Numbered from the stretch's first letter, positions 29,841 to 39,775 are shown. The stretch: DNA of 47,500 bases from Prorocentrum cordatum (GCA_963575745.1 CAUYUJ010000684.1:1-47500); one strand, 5' to 3'. Notes: generated by a model from the letters alone, not told the origin. Numbers and translations: made by a program.

Positions 29841-30615
29841 CCTTTCGCCTGTGGACCCTAAATCCACACGCTTCCGGTTGGTGGTTTTGGGATCGTTTCT
29901 TCTTCCGCCACCTTTCCTCGTCATCGTCGCCCTCCTCTTTTCCTCTTTGCGTTCGTCTTGACGCAGGGCGAAGGATTTGTGTTTCGAGTAGTGTGCACCT
30001 GCCGCTGCTGACTCGCTTCTTCTGCACATCCCGCATTCGTCTGTCTTTTGAGATCGATCCTTCCTCCATGTTTCTTTCCTCGCTTCTCGGTCATCCTCTT
30101 CGCTCCTCGTTCCTCTTCCTTCCTCGCTTCCTCATGCTTTCTCCTCTCCTCCTCCGTCCCTGGGGGATAGGAGGCGTCCTGAGCTCATCTTCCGAAATAG
30201 GCAGGACTCGACAATCGATCTCGAACCTCCGCCGGCAGAGCGAGTATTACGTCGCATATTCGGAGGACCGTTTCTGACCTGCACACGCTGGTCCTTCCTT
30301 GCATCCGGCATGCTACCCGATGCGGATCGGCGCAGGTTCGACGCGAATAGCGGCGCGCTCGAACATACAAGGTTTTTCGAGAATGCAACATAAAGCGCAG
30401 GTTGAGTTTCGAATCTTGATGTTCTTGCGTTGTGTCTTGCTTTTCGGGGCCACGGGGGTGCGTCTCGTCAACTCGACTTGCTGGGGTAACCAAACAATCC
30501 AGCTTTCTCGCGTCGTAACAAAGCGAACCAGCTTCCTGCTGCAAGTCCCGCCACGGTGTCAGACCAGCATTCTGGTGGGCGACGGTTCGACAGCACGGCA
30601 GGCCGTGAGGACGAT
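29841..30615. other. Spacer, CTT/TTCC-rich in part
   Basis: 29.9-30.17 kb is pyrimidine-rich with the exon-like duplicate noted under 26187. 30.2-30.6 kb is unique-looking and open in one + frame without protein-like character. Confidence 0.4.
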
Positions 30616-30638
30616 GGTGGTGATGTGGATGAAGATGT

Positions 30639-30691
<53 letters not shown>

Positions 30692-31080
30692 GTGATGATG
30701 GTGATGACGATGCTGAGCATGCTGATGATGATGATGATGATGATGATACTGATGATGATGATGCTTGTGAGGATGATGGTGCTGATGATGGTGGTGATGA
30801 TGGTGATACGACGGTGATGATGATGCTGACGATGATTGTGTTGAAGATGATGATGATGATGGCTTTGTTGATAAAATTGGTGATGATGGTGATGATGATG
30901 GGGTTGGTTGGTGATTGCCATTATGATGAGTATGGTTGACGATGGTCATTGTGGTGCTGATGATGATGGTGATCATGATGATCATGTTGATGATGATGAT
31001 GATGATGAGGATGATGATGATGATGATTATTATGATGGTGATGGTATTGATGATTAAGATGATGCTGATGTTGATGATGG

Positions 31081-31111
<31 letters not shown>

Positions 31112-31143
31112 GTTGATGATGATGATGCTGATGATGATGATGT

Positions 31144-31178
<35 letters not shown>

Positions 31179-31212
31179 CTGATGCTGACGATGATGCTGC
31201 GGTTGATGATGA
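30616..31212. repeat. (GAT)n array, about 600 bp
   Basis: GAT/ATG repeats with frequent GGT, GCT and GTT variants, among the longest trinucleotide tracts here. It gives poly-Asp, poly-Met/Val or, on the minus strand, poly-His/Ile frames. Confidence 0.95.
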
Positions 31213-31391
31213 TCATCGGTTCTGACTCCAAGAGCCAGACCCCCTTGCGGCGTGAACGGGTATTTTCGCTTTGGTTGCTCCCGCCGCGACTGCCCAGACG
31301 GACGACGTCTGGCCTCTTGCAGCCTCGGGGCCCCAGGAGCCCCGACTCCTTCCCCAGGGCTGGGCTTCCATCCTGGCCCGTCCTCTGGCAG

Positions 31392-31493
31392 TCGCTGGGC
31401 CAGGAAGCCGCCCCCCAGAAGCCCCAAGGGGAGGAGGAGGAGGAGGAGGAGGAGGAGGAGGAGGAGGAGGAGGAGGAGGAGGAGGACGCCTGA
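31392..31493 (+). CDS. Exon candidate with poly-Glu C-terminus
   Basis: After 'gtcctctggcag' the frame reads SLGQEAAPQKPQG, then about 18 Glu codons (the GAG tract at 31430-31484), Asp-Ala and TGA. Acidic C-terminal runs are common in eukaryotic proteins, and unlike the CCT tracts this one is on the purine strand, so it cannot serve as a polypyrimidine tract. The Gln/Ala/Pro lead-in is protein-like. Alternatively the GAG run is a plain microsatellite and the frame is chance. A strong donor-like CAG|GTACGC at 31534 would fit a longer exon in another frame. Confidence 0.35.
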   Translation, partial: SLGQEAAPQKPQGEEEEEEEEEEEEEEEEEEDA

Positions 31494-31504
31494 GGTCTGG
31501 AAAG

Positions 31505-31629
31505 CTCGCGCCGGGCGGCGCCGGCGCGGACCAGGTACGCCGCCCTGAACGTCCAGCTGGAGGCGAGGCAGAAGGAGAAGGCGGCCGCGCCGCCGCGCGT
31601 GGGCCGCGCCTTGCTAAGCTCGTGGCGGG
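31505..31629 (+). CDS. Exon candidate, basic amphipathic helix
   Basis: The frame reads SRRAAPARTRYAALNVQLEA, then RQKEKAAAPPRVGRALLSSW. The TRYAALNVQLEARQKEKAA part is a convincing charged amphipathic helix with G/C third positions. The acceptor would be 'gtctggaaag' and a GT donor follows at 31630. The CAG|GTACGC inside it (31531-31539) is a better donor than the one at its end, so the true exon structure is unresolved. No family. Confidence 0.3.
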
Positions 31630-32104
31630 GTCTCTGGTCTCAGCGTGTCCTCCTTGTCCTCCTGCCTCCCTCCGTCCGTGCTCTGGATCGGCGCAGGAGG
31701 GCCGCTCTGGGGGTGGGGGGGGATGGAAGTGGGTGCGCAGGTGGGTTTTTGTCTGGCCCAGCCTGGCCCAGAAGTGGGCCGCAAGTGCCCTCGGTGGCTG
31801 CAAGGGGTCAGGCAACTCTGCCGAGTTGGCTCCGCCCACGCAGCCCACGAGCCGCCGATGGCATGTGTACTCCAAGGGCAAGCTAGGCCAAGCCAGACAC
31901 AACCCACCTTAGCACCCACGGATGGCCCCCCTATGCCCTTCGCGCGCCCCGTGCAGATCCCAGCAGATGCGATCATCATTCGATGTTTTCGCCGCGCCGT
32001 CCTCTCTGCGAGCGCTGTGATTTTCGAGCTTCCGCCGCACCGCCGACCCCTTGAGGAGAGCCGATGGGTCCGTTCCGCGGAGGCTACGTGCCTCGTCTGG
32101 GGGC
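31630..32104. other. Spacer or intron
   Basis: Open in two + frames with no consistent protein. C/T-rich near 31645-31680. No repeat array. Confidence 0.4.
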
Positions 32105-32275
32105 TCGGGGGGCAATGGCAGCTGTCCTGGGGCCGACGTGAGGATCGGTTAGGCCTTTTTGGGCCGTCTGGGGCTCTCCCAGGACCGACTTGGGGCCGCG
32201 TTGGGACGATCTGGGGCCGTCTTCGGACGTCTTTAGGCCCTCTTAGGGCCCTCCTTGAACCGTCTTGCACTCTGA
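32105..32275. repeat. GGGGCC(G)TCTTGG-type array 3, short
   Basis: 'ttggggccgcgttgggacga', 'tctggggccgtcttcggacg' and 'ccctcttagggccctccttg' belong to the word family of the arrays at 3.45 and 6.1 kb. Confidence 0.7.
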
Positions 32276-32384
32276 TCGTGGAGCCCCAGCGACCCCGCGC
32301 CGCTGGCGGGCGCAGCGCGGCTCCAGCGCCCGTGCGCGGCGAATGCGCCGTAGATGCTGGCGGTGCAGCTGCGCGTCCTCGCCC

Positions 32385-32620
32385 TCTCCTCCTCCTCCTC
32401 CTCCTCCTCCTCCTCCTCCCTCCTCCCTCCCTCCCTCCTCTTCCTCCTGCTCCTCCTCCTCTTCCTCCTCCTCCTCCTCTTCCTCCTCCTCCTCCTCTCC
32501 TCCTCCTCCTCCTCCTCCTCCTCCTCCTCCGCCTCCTCCTCTTCCCCCTCCTTCTTTTCCCCTTCCTCCTCCTCCTCCTCCTCCTCCTCCTCCTCCTCGT
32601 CCTCCTCCTCCTGCTGGCTT
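32385..32620. repeat. (CCT)n tract
   Basis: CTC/CCT with TTCCTC interruptions. It is not followed by a clear CAG acceptor plus coding island, unlike the tract at 25.26 kb. Confidence 0.9.
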
Positions 32621-32924
32621 TTCCTGCCGGGCCCGTGGGGGCTCCGTGTGTGCCTCTGGGCCCCGCGTCGTGGGCGCGTCGCCTTGCGCGTGGACGGCGC
32701 TCTCTCCCCTGCTCCGCGGCGGGGGGCCGCGCGGCGAGGGGCCGCTGGAACCCTCGCAGCCGTCCCCTTCCCGTCGCGCCTCACGGGCTCCACGACGAGG
32801 CTACTGACAGTACGGCGGCGACCCCGACACGGCGGCGCAGGCGGAGGGTTTGCCATGCTTGAAAAATGCTTGAGGGGTGCGGCCAGGCTCTTCTACGAAC
32901 ATATATGAAGAAACAAAACCTTTC
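32621..32924. other. No feature recognised
   Basis: GC-rich, open in several + frames, no supportable exon. Confidence 0.4.
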
Positions 32925-33050
32925 GACTCCGCGCTAATTGCTTGGATCTGCGCTGGGCCCCCCTGGCGGTGTCTCCGGAGCCATCCTTGCCGCGCTCCGC
33001 GCGCCGGGGAAAGGGGTCTGGCGCAGATCCAAGAGTTGCAGCGCGGACTA
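32925..33050. mobile_element. MITE A, full copy with altered ends
   Basis: 'cttggatctgcgctgggccc' and 'ctggcgcagatccaag' are inverted arms; outer parts 'actccgcgcta' and 'agcgcggact' are diverged. The centre keeps 'ccgcgctccgcgcgcc'. Confidence 0.8.
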
Positions 33051-33279
33051 TTTTTGTTCATCTACAGGCGTCTCTCTCCGCGCGTTGGCTTCACAGCCCA
33101 GCCCATCTGCTTCCCTGGCTGCGACGGCTCCCAGAGCCTACAGTTCGGAGGAGCTCGCAGAAGAGAGGAGCGCCGCGTATAACCCCAGAAGGTCTTTCAT
33201 GCCACTGCGACCCTCCCAAATGCTCTCGGCTGGCAAATCATCCCGTCCTTCGCCTCCACGTCGTTCCCCTCCTCCGTTG
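33051..33279. other. Spacer
   Basis: No feature recognised between the MITE A copy and the microsatellite. Confidence 0.4.
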
Positions 33280-33308
33280 TCTCCTCCTCCTCCTCCTCCT
33301 CCTCCTCC

Positions 33309-33378
<70 letters not shown>

Positions 33379-33388
33379 TTTCCTCGCC
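33280..33388. repeat. (CTC)n then (ATC)n microsatellite
   Basis: CTC repeats change abruptly to pure ATC repeats at about 33309. Confidence 0.95.
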
Positions 33389-33597
33389 ATCATCAACAGC
33401 ATCATGAGTCCTCACTCCAATGGGTCACGGTCCAATGGGTCTGAGCCATCTTTTCTCTCGCGTTCCCCAAGCGTCTCCCGCCGCACGTTTACCTTGCACT
33501 CATGCCCATCTGCTTCTTCCGCGCGGGCGTAAGAGAGCCTTGTATTAGTTCGTACTTCGCACTCTCGTTTGCACCAGCCTCCGTTAGCGTATGATGG

Positions 33598-33740
33598 TCG
33601 ATGAGATAGCGCCGACACATCGTTGATTGACGTCGGCTTAGTGTCGATGTAGTGTCGACGGGCGTCGCTGCGGAAGAGCAAGCAAGGTGGTATGGTAGGT
33701 TCCCACGAATTGCTACAGAGCCTCCCATCGACCCTCCCAG
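33598..33740. repeat. GCGTCGA interspersed repeat, copy 2
   Basis: 'agtgtcgatgtagtgtcgac' and 'gcaagcaaggtggtatggta', 'ggttcccacgaattgc' match the copy at 7993-8110 at reduced identity. Confidence 0.6.
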
Positions 33741-33936
33741 GCGTCTATTGCTGCGAGTTGGCGTCGCAGTCGGGCCCTTTTACTTCCCCTGCACGGGTGC
33801 ACGATTTGGGAGGCCTTGCTGGCGCGAAGCGGGGCCTGGCTTCCTCTGTTGCGTAGTGTTCTCTTCTCTCTTGGGTCTGCCTTTTTGGAGACAGGCCGCC
33901 ATCCGAGCTTTCAACACACAAAAAAACAAGCATGCA

Positions 33937-34010
33937 CTTCCGACGGAGTTCCGCTCTGGGCCCCCTTGGCGGCGGTTCCGGCGCCGCCCCTGGCGCGTTC
34001 CACGCGCGCA
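33937..34010. mobile_element. MITE A, one-armed copy
   Basis: 'acttccgacggagttccgct' and 'ctgggcccccttggcggcgg' then 'cctggcgcgttccacgcgcg'. The second arm is missing. Confidence 0.7.
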
Positions 34011-34298
34011 AAAACAAGCGTTTTAGCGCGGGTCCATGGAATTCGAGTGTACTGTGGTTGTCTTTTAGTTCTTCTCTATTCTCGATGACCGACTCTCGAT
34101 CCTTTTTTCTTTCGTCGTTGATTCCCCTTTTGCCCTCCCTTGTCTACTCCTCTCCGACTCCTCTCCCTCATCCGTGGTCCGTACCCAGGGTCTCTCATGC
34201 TCGTCGTTTTGTTTTTGTTGCCTGCCTCCTTGGTAGCCCTTTGGGCTAGGACCATTTTTTGGTTTTCGCGCGGCCCGTTCCCCTGCACGCTGGCAGAG
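34011..34298. other. Spacer upstream of the MGC exon candidate
   Basis: Less GC-rich than average; no TATA-like or initiator signal could be recognised. The last bases read 'cctgcacgctggcag', which could equally be an acceptor if the ATG at 34299 is not in the first exon. Confidence 0.4.
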
Positions 34299-34367
34299 AT
34301 GGGTTGCGCAACCTCCCTCGCCGTGGGCGAAGACGTCGAGCACACCAGGGCGCGCAACCTCCTCCAG
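34299..34367 (+). CDS. First-exon candidate with N-myristoylation signal
   Basis: The ATG opens M-G-C-A-T-S-L-A-V-G, then EDVEHTRARNLLQ to 34367. Gly2 with Ser6 fits the N-myristoyltransferase consensus and Cys3 is a typical palmitoylation partner, as in membrane-anchored kinases and phosphatases. The frame continues DGKKDSFADHEG to a stop at about 34451. The 12 nt CAGGACGGGAAG at the proposed boundary (34365-34376) are repeated exactly at the start of the kinase exon (45569-45580), in the same phase. A junction there gives NLLQ-DGKRGDFDAAFSMG in front of the kinase glycine loop. The donor would begin GA, a type known in dinoflagellates; a GT donor exists at 34403. The join is inferred. Confidence 0.45.
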
Positions 34368-34439
34368 GACGGGAAGAAAGACAGTTTCGCCGATCACGAG
34401 GGGTTGGGAATAGAACTAGAGAGGGGGATACACACATGC

Positions 34440-34660
34440 ACGCATTATTGATCGATCTAGGTACGGATACACACCTATATATACACTTATATATACATAC
34501 ATATATATATATACAGTTGCGTATATACATAAATACATACGTACATGTAGACATGCATACATACACGTACACACATACGTACACGTGTGTATAGGGAGGG
34601 AGGGGTGGGGGAGAGAGAGAGGGAGAGAGAGAGAGAGAGAGAAAAAGAGCGAGAGACGGA
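34440..34660. repeat. TATACATA and (AG)n microsatellites
   Basis: Alternating TATA, ACATACGTAC and CACGTACAC words, then a GA-rich run 34610-34650. Confidence 0.85.
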
Positions 34661-34689
34661 GGCAGAGGATGAGGAGGATGAGGAGGAGG

Positions 34690-35445
34690 ATCGTTGCAGA
34701 CCAAATACCCATCAATAATGTTGGAATACACCATCTTTCCAAGCTCCCTCTTCAGAGGCCCTTACAAAGAGACATTTCCACTGAGCTGGGTGCCCCGTCG
34801 GGAGACAATCGCGTGAACATGTCGAAGCGTGGCAAAACACCATTGACAAAGTTTCGACGCCACGAGTTAAACTGATTGATGCGTCGTGGCTAGTCTGCGT
34901 CGTGCCAGAACGCCTTTCGTGGGACTCCAACACAGCGAATCAACGTAACTGCTGCGCCCTCGCAGTCCTGAATCGCTGCAAAACGCCATGTCTGGTACGA
35001 TGACCAAGGGAATCTGTGAAACTCTGGTAACCTGTTGACACGAATTTGCGTGGCGCCCAGGCGAGAGCCACATTTTGAAAAGGAGAAGCCCTCAACCCGT
35101 GAAATCTTTAATTGTTAAGATGCGTGAACGAATGCGCACGGCATTTAGGCGAGAGCCACATTTTGAAAACGAACCGCCGTCATTCATTGAAACCGCCTCA
35201 GTTTAAATGCGAGTGTGCGCGGCGCGGAGGCCAGAGCCACATGTTGGACACCACCTGTCTTCAACCCATGAAGCTCTCATATGTTTTTACGAATGTGTGC
35301 GGCGCTAGAGCGGGAGCCACATGTTGAAAGCCACTTGTCCTCAATCTGCGAAGTGTTTGCAACTGTTTCAACCGATCCTGCGCGATGTTAAGGCGAGAGC
35401 CACGTTCTCAAAACGACCCGCCCTCCATGTGTGAAGCGGCTGCCA
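34690..35445. repeat. Composite interspersed repeat, copy B
   Basis: Same order as copy A: 'aatgttggaatacaccatct', 'ccaagctccctcttcagagg', 'gtggcaaaacaccattgac', 'gtgggactccaaca', then five tandem units of about 80-88 bp with 'gcgagagccacattttgaaa'. Copy B has one more unit than copy A. Confidence 0.8.
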
Positions 35446-35604
35446 GTTTCTACGCTTCCTGTTCGTGAATGGACAGGAAGTCCAGTCCGCCCTTCCGACT
35501 GGCCTCGGGGTGCGACAGGAAGGTGTTAGTCATAAGGAGAAGGAGTGTAGGATGAGGAGGGCTCGGGACAGTCTGGGCGAGCTGCGGCCGTTGCTCAATG
35601 ACGG

Positions 35605-35958
35605 ATGCATCGATCGCGGTCGGTGGGAGGGGAGCCGCGCGTGAGATTTCGAACCATTCCCTTGGCCACGCTCGCGGAGGACGCGGTGGCCCCGCGCAGT
35701 GAGCCCGGGAGGGCTGCCCCCCCCCTCCCCCGCAGAGAGAGCGAGCCGCCGCCCCCCCCCCCCCCCAGCCCGCGGCCGCCACCCCGCTGGCCATTTAAGG
35801 CTCCATTGAGTGCACAGAACCTTGGACGTCCTATGCTGCTCATCCTGCGGTTGGTGGCTCTGGCGCCTGGCCTGGGGGAAGCAGCCCTGGCTGGGAGTGC
35901 CCGGCAGGAGAGGCGGACCGGAAGTGAGGATCGAAGGAAGGAAAACGCCATAAGCTGA
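35605..35958 (+). CDS. Weak ORF, Arg/Pro-rich
   Basis: ATG at 35605 opens MHRSRSVGGEPRVRFRTIPL and ATLAEDAVAPRSEPG, followed by a poly-Pro stretch from C-rich DNA and a moderately hydrophobic PMLLILRLVALAPGLG. The first 35 codons look plausible as a first exon; the rest runs through low-complexity DNA and ends just before a MITE A copy. No family. Confidence 0.2.
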   Translation: MHRSRSVGGEPRVRFRTIPLATLAEDAVAPRSEPGRAAPPLPRRESEPPPPPPPSPRPPPRWPFKAPLSAQNLGRPMLLILRLVALAPGLGEAALAGSARQERRTGSEDRRKENAIS

Positions 35959-35965
35959 AAGTTTT

Positions 35966-36056
35966 GGAGCTCCGCTCTGCGCTGGGCCCCCCCGGCGCCG
36001 GAGGCGCCAGGGAGGGGAGTCCAGCGCAGATCCAAGAAATTCGCGCGGAGCGCCAA
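35966..36056. mobile_element. MITE A, compact copy
   Basis: 'ttggagctccgctctgcgct' and 'gggccccccc' pair with 'ggggagtccagcgcagatcc' and 'aagaaattcgcgcggagcgc'. The central loop is only 'ggcgccggaggcgcc', so the copy is about 90 bp. Confidence 0.8.
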
Positions 36057-36094
36057 AAGGTTATATCGATGTAGAGGTTTTTCGTCTAAAGGAG

Positions 36095-36145
36095 GGGGGG
36101 AGGAGGAGGAGGAGGAGGAGGAGGAGGAGGAGGAGGAGGAAAGAG
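36095..36145. repeat. (GGA)n microsatellite
   Basis: Pure GGA/GAG for about 45 bp. Confidence 0.95.
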
Positions 36146-36426
36146 GAGGAGAGAGAAAGAGGAGGGATCGGAACTCGAAGGTCAAGGGTCTCACGGGCCC
36201 GCGCAGTGCGGCTGGCCGGTGAGCCGTTTCGCGATTGGTTGGCGCGTAATTTTTAGTTTTCGTTTCTCCCTTAGCGTAATTCGTGTTGCCCCCCACCCCC
36301 CCCACACACCCTGGCGCTCTCTTGTACCCCCCTCCAGTCGCTTCTCCCTGAAGCCGCTCAGACGGCATGCAGCAGTGGTGCCCGCAGGCTCCCGCGGTGT
36401 TCACGGGCGTGTCTTGGTGCCCGCAG
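36146..36426. other. Probable intron 3' part
   Basis: C-rich at 36290-36345 with CCCCCTCCAG at about 36344 and GGTGCCCGCAG at 36426, two candidate acceptors. Confidence 0.4.
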
Positions 36427-36548
36427 GCACACGGTGCTGCTCACCAGGCATGCTCGCGAGGGCGACGACGACGAGAACGACGACGCTACCTCCTACAGCT
36501 GGGCCAGGGGCGCCTGGACCCTACCCAGAGCCCAGCTCAACAAGTTCA
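36427..36548 (+). CDS. Exon candidate with RHA motif
   Basis: Behind GTGCCCGCAG the frame (first base is the last base of a split codon) reads HTVLLTRHAREGDDDENDDA, then TSYSWARGAWTLPRAQLNKF. Composition is strongly protein-like and a GT (GTGTAA) follows at 36549. A short hydrophobic strand followed by Arg-His-Ala is how histidine-phosphatase (PGAM-type) domains begin (V-x-L-x-R-H-G/A). However, the following acidic run is not typical, and the second histidine lies outside this exon, so the assignment is tentative. It lies inside the proposed 11.2-kb kinase intron, so either that gene model or this one is wrong, or they are separate nested genes. Confidence 0.45.
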
Positions 36549-36809
36549 GTGTAACCATACAAGTCGTTCTTGCCCGGGCCCGCCATCCTCCTCCCGTACC
36601 ATTCCTCCTCCGTTCCTCTTCCCAATGCTATGTCATGTCCTTGTCGCCGTGGCCATCTCGACCGCCGCCGGCGCTGGTGGCTGTTTGTTTTTCCCAAACA
36701 TCCCGTGGTGTTGGGTTCTCGTTTTGAAGAGAGATCCCCGCGACTCCTCCTCCTCCTCATCCTCCTGGTCCTCCTCCTTCCCCGTCCCCCCCCTCACTTT
36801 GACACACCC
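36549..36809. other. Spacer
   Basis: C/T-rich in two places (36585-36625, 36740-36790). No exon supported. Confidence 0.4.
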
Positions 36810-37320
36810 CTCTCAGGTTTCATGGCCCCATGGGCCCCATGGGGAGCTCCACCGAAGGCCCAGTTGCCAGCGCTCGCATGCGGCCACCGCACCCATCTTA
36901 GCACACTCCTCACATGTGCCATGGCCCCATATGGGGGCTCTACCGAAGGCCCAGTTGCCAGCGCTCGCATGCGGCCGCTGCACCCATCTTAGCACACTCC
37001 TCACATGTGCCATGGTTCCATATGGGGGCTCCACCGAAGGCCCAGTTGCCAGCGCTCGCATGCGGCCGCCGCATCCATTCTGGCATGCCCCTCGCGCGTC
37101 TCGTGGCCCCAGAGAGAGCTCCACCGAACGCAGAGATGCCAGCGCTCGTGCGCGACCGCCGCATCCATTTTGGCACACCACTCTCGGGTTTCGTTGCCCC
37201 TCGGGGAGCTCCACCGAAAACCAAGATGCCAGCGCTCGCATGCGGCAGCCGCATCCATTGTGGCACATGCCTCACATTTTCTTGGCCCCATAGGGAGCTC
37301 CACCGAATGCGGTGCATACA
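36810..37320. repeat. 90/91-bp minisatellite, five and a half units
   Basis: The marker 'gccagcgctcgcatgcggcc' recurs at 36870, 36961, 37052, 37142 and 37232: spacings 91, 91, 90, 90. Other constant words are 'gggagctccaccga(a)' and 'ttgccagcgctcgca'. Spacing that is not a multiple of three in two units argues against coding. Confidence 0.9.
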
Positions 37321-37875
37321 GCGACGATGCCCACATCTGCATACGGTTGGGTCCTTCGCCTGGATAATTCTCTCTGCCTGGACATCGCCACACCTAGAAG
37401 CCTCCAATCCTTTCCTCTTCCCTCCTCCCTGTTTCTTTCCTTCTCCTTTCCTCATGCTGCTCATCTTCCTCCTTGTTCCGTTCATTATTCCTCATCTTTA
37501 TCCCTCGGACTGGCCCTCCCCTACCCGCTCCTCCTCCACCCGATCCTTCTCTCGTTTCTCACCATGCGTTCCTCATCATCCTTCTCCTTGTCCTGCTGTT
37601 TGCCCTTAGTCCCCTCTAGTCCTCGGGCTTCCCGATTTTTCTCCGGACCCCTCCCGCGGCACAATCCTATGACATAGGTGCAACCAGGTAAGTCGGGTGT
37701 AAAAAAAATCGTCCTTCATCCTTCCATTTTTTTGTCTGTCCCTTATCTTGTGTGCATCGCAATTTGCTTGCGAGCAACGTCGATGATCCCTTGAACGCAA
37801 GAAATTGCTTACAAGTGCTACACAACGTGCCAGGGAACGCCACAGTGCGATTGCAACCACAGACGACGAGCGAAG
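37321..37875. other. No feature recognised
   Basis: CTTCC-rich at 37390-37600, otherwise unique-looking. Confidence 0.4.
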
Positions 37876-38045
37876 TCCGACCGTGCCCTTACCAGGGCTC
37901 GTTTCGATTCGACCCGATTTCGATGGCTTTCGAGTCCGATTCGATTCGACCTCGAATTCCGATGTGGACCCCGCTTCCGGGGTCGGCTGCCGATTTCCTC
38001 CGATTCGATTCATTTCAGTCGCCGATCGTTGAATCGCCACAACGG
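37876..38045. repeat. GATTCGATTCGAC degenerate repeat, copy 1
   Basis: Words 'tccgattcgattcgac', 'gaattccgat' and 'cagtcgccgatcgttgaatc' recur at 39165-39310 in similar order. Confidence 0.7.
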
Positions 38046-38625
38046 CATGTAGTTTTTAACAGTGCTCTTTCCGCATCAAGTCTTCACTTTCCTGCTCTGT
38101 ATGGCTGCCCGCGCTGTTCCTGGCCGTTCCCAGGATGGACCTGGCAGAAGTCGTGACGGTGCTTGAGGGGTAGGGGGACAGGCTCGTTAACCAGGGCGAT
38201 CGCGAATCCTGCAATAACACGTTCGATTGCGATTCGTCGTGCGTAGCATGGATTTCAAGCAGTGCTGCAGATGGTATGGGGGTGAAGCCGATAGGTAAGT
38301 AACGATAGCTCGATAATCTAGGAATAGCAGTGGCGTCCCAGGAATCAGGGATGTGACAAGGACCACGTATTCATAGTTCACAAAAATGGGGGGATGTAGT
38401 AGTTCATAGGAGCAGCTTTTATTGACAAGCACCTACAACCAATAGTTACGCAGGAGTATCCAAAACAATCAGGGCACCTTGGGATCAGGTATGAACATGT
38501 ATGGTTGCACATGGCACCCTATCAACGGGGAACACCTCTTGGAATTACCATGGATACGTTTACAAAAACAGCTAGGACTGCATCGGAATAGCTCGAACTG
38601 CTTGTATACTTTGATATGTATATGA
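38046..38625. other. Spacer
   Basis: At 38144 a CGTTCCCAG acceptor-like site is followed by ATGGACCTGGCAGAAGTCGT and a 12-codon frame (MDLAEVVTVLEG) to TAG, possibly a tiny terminal exon but too short to support. The rest is less GC-rich and featureless. Confidence 0.35.
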
Positions 38626-38629
38626 ACAG

Positions 38630-38845
38630 CTAGGAGGAGAGGGGCGAGGAGGAGGAGGGGGAGGAGGAGGAGGAGGAGAGCAGAGTGGGAGCAGGAGGGG
38701 ACGGACGAGGAGGAAGAGGAGGAGGGCGCTGAGAAGCGAGGAGGAAGGCGGGATGGATGAAGAGCTGGGCGATAAGGAGGGCGGAAGTGGGCGATGAAGA
38801 TCAGAGCGGGAAGAGGATGTGGAGGAAGAGGTGGAGGAGGAGTCA
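38630..38845. repeat. Interrupted (AGG)n tract
   Basis: GGAGGA and GCGAGGAGG words with many interruptions, purine-rich on the + strand. Confidence 0.8.
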
Positions 38846-39155
38846 TGTCACAGTTGGGTCCGACTACATAGTAGGGCGATCCTGCCATTTACAAGGGCCC
38901 TTGTATCCTGTCTATGTATCGGGTTTCCTGCCCTCGCCATGTCGGGAGCCAGGGAAAGCCCTCGCGAGAGGCTGACGTCTTTTGGGGTGTCCTCTGCAAT
39001 CACCCGGACATCTGATGTTTTGAGTATTCCAACATTTACTATCCACCAACCTCCCTCAACCCAACTTCCCACCCTACAGCCCTGCCCACAATTACCAGTG
39101 GGGGCGTATCTCAGAGCATTGAAAAACACATGTGGGATCCGTGCGCCCCCACTCC
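38846..39155. other. Spacer
   Basis: Unique-looking; nothing supportable seen. Confidence 0.4.
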
Positions 39156-39312
39156 GAAATTTGGGACTTCCGATTCCGATTCGATTCGACTTTGGATTCC
39201 GATCTGGCTTCCGATTCTTCAGTGAGGCCTCCCTACTCCTGCCGATTCCTGTTGATCGCCGATCCGATTCATGTCGATCGCCGATCCGACTTTCTCGATC
39301 CGACTCTGGGCT
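39156..39312. repeat. GATTCGATTCGAC degenerate repeat, copy 2
   Basis: 'ttccgattccgattcgattc', 'gatctggcttccgattctt', 'gatcgccgatccgattcatg' and 'tcgatcgccgatccgact' match 37876-38045. Confidence 0.7.
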
Positions 39313-39354
39313 CTCCTGCCGTCGCTTGAACCCCCTGGCGACCACGGGCGCCAT

Positions 39355-39466
39355 GGCCCAGACGTGCTCGCGTCGTGCAGCAGCCTCGGGGCCGGTGGTC
39401 TTGCGCCGCTCTCGGCCTCAGGGGGCCCCCGCCCGGCTCTCGGACCGGCCACCAAATGAACCAGTG
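39355..39466 (+). repeat. CAGACGTGCTCGCGTCGTG repeat, left half
   Basis: 'cagacgtgctcgcgtcgtgc' and 'cggcctcagggggccccc' correspond to the first parts of the repeat at 25755-25910. The last part, 'ggtcctggggaacgggtcgg', lies beyond the CCT tract at 39722-39770. Confidence 0.65.
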
Positions 39467-39474
39467 TGAAGAAC

Positions 39475-39722
39475 CCTCCTCCTCCTCCTTCTCCTCCTCC
39501 TTCTCCTCCTCCTCCTCCTCCTCCTCCTCCTCCTCCTCCTCCTCCTCCCCCTTCCCCTCCTCTCTCCTCCTCCTCCTCCTCCTCCTCCTCCCCCTTCCCC
39601 CCTCCTCTCCTCCTCCTCCTCCTCCTCCTCCTCCTCCTCCTCCTCCTCCTCCTCCTCCTCCCCCTCCTCCCCTCCCCCTCCTCCCCCTCCCCCTCCCCCT
39701 CCCCCTCCCCCTCCCCCTCCCC
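39475..39722. repeat. (CCT)n / (CCCCTC)n tract
   Basis: CTC, TTCTCC and CCCTCC repeats ending in pure CCCCCTCC units. It interrupts the interspersed repeat described in the neighbouring entry. Confidence 0.95.
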
Positions 39723-39775
39723 CGGTCCTGGGGAACGGGTCGGGACTTCTGGGGACCCCGCATTGGACACATCAG
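39723..39775 (+). repeat. CAGACGTGCTCGCGTCGTG repeat, right half
   Basis: 'ggtcctggggaacgggtcgg' and 'gacttctggggaccccgc' match 25868-25905. Confidence 0.7.

Noticed and set aside
30185-31231. 348-codon His/Ile-rich minus-strand ORF
   Set aside because: It is the GAT microsatellite read backwards, with equivalent open frames on the other strand.
38147-38185. Tiny terminal exon MDLAEVVTVLEG
   Set aside because: An acceptor and stop are present, but 12 codons are too few to support without transcripts.
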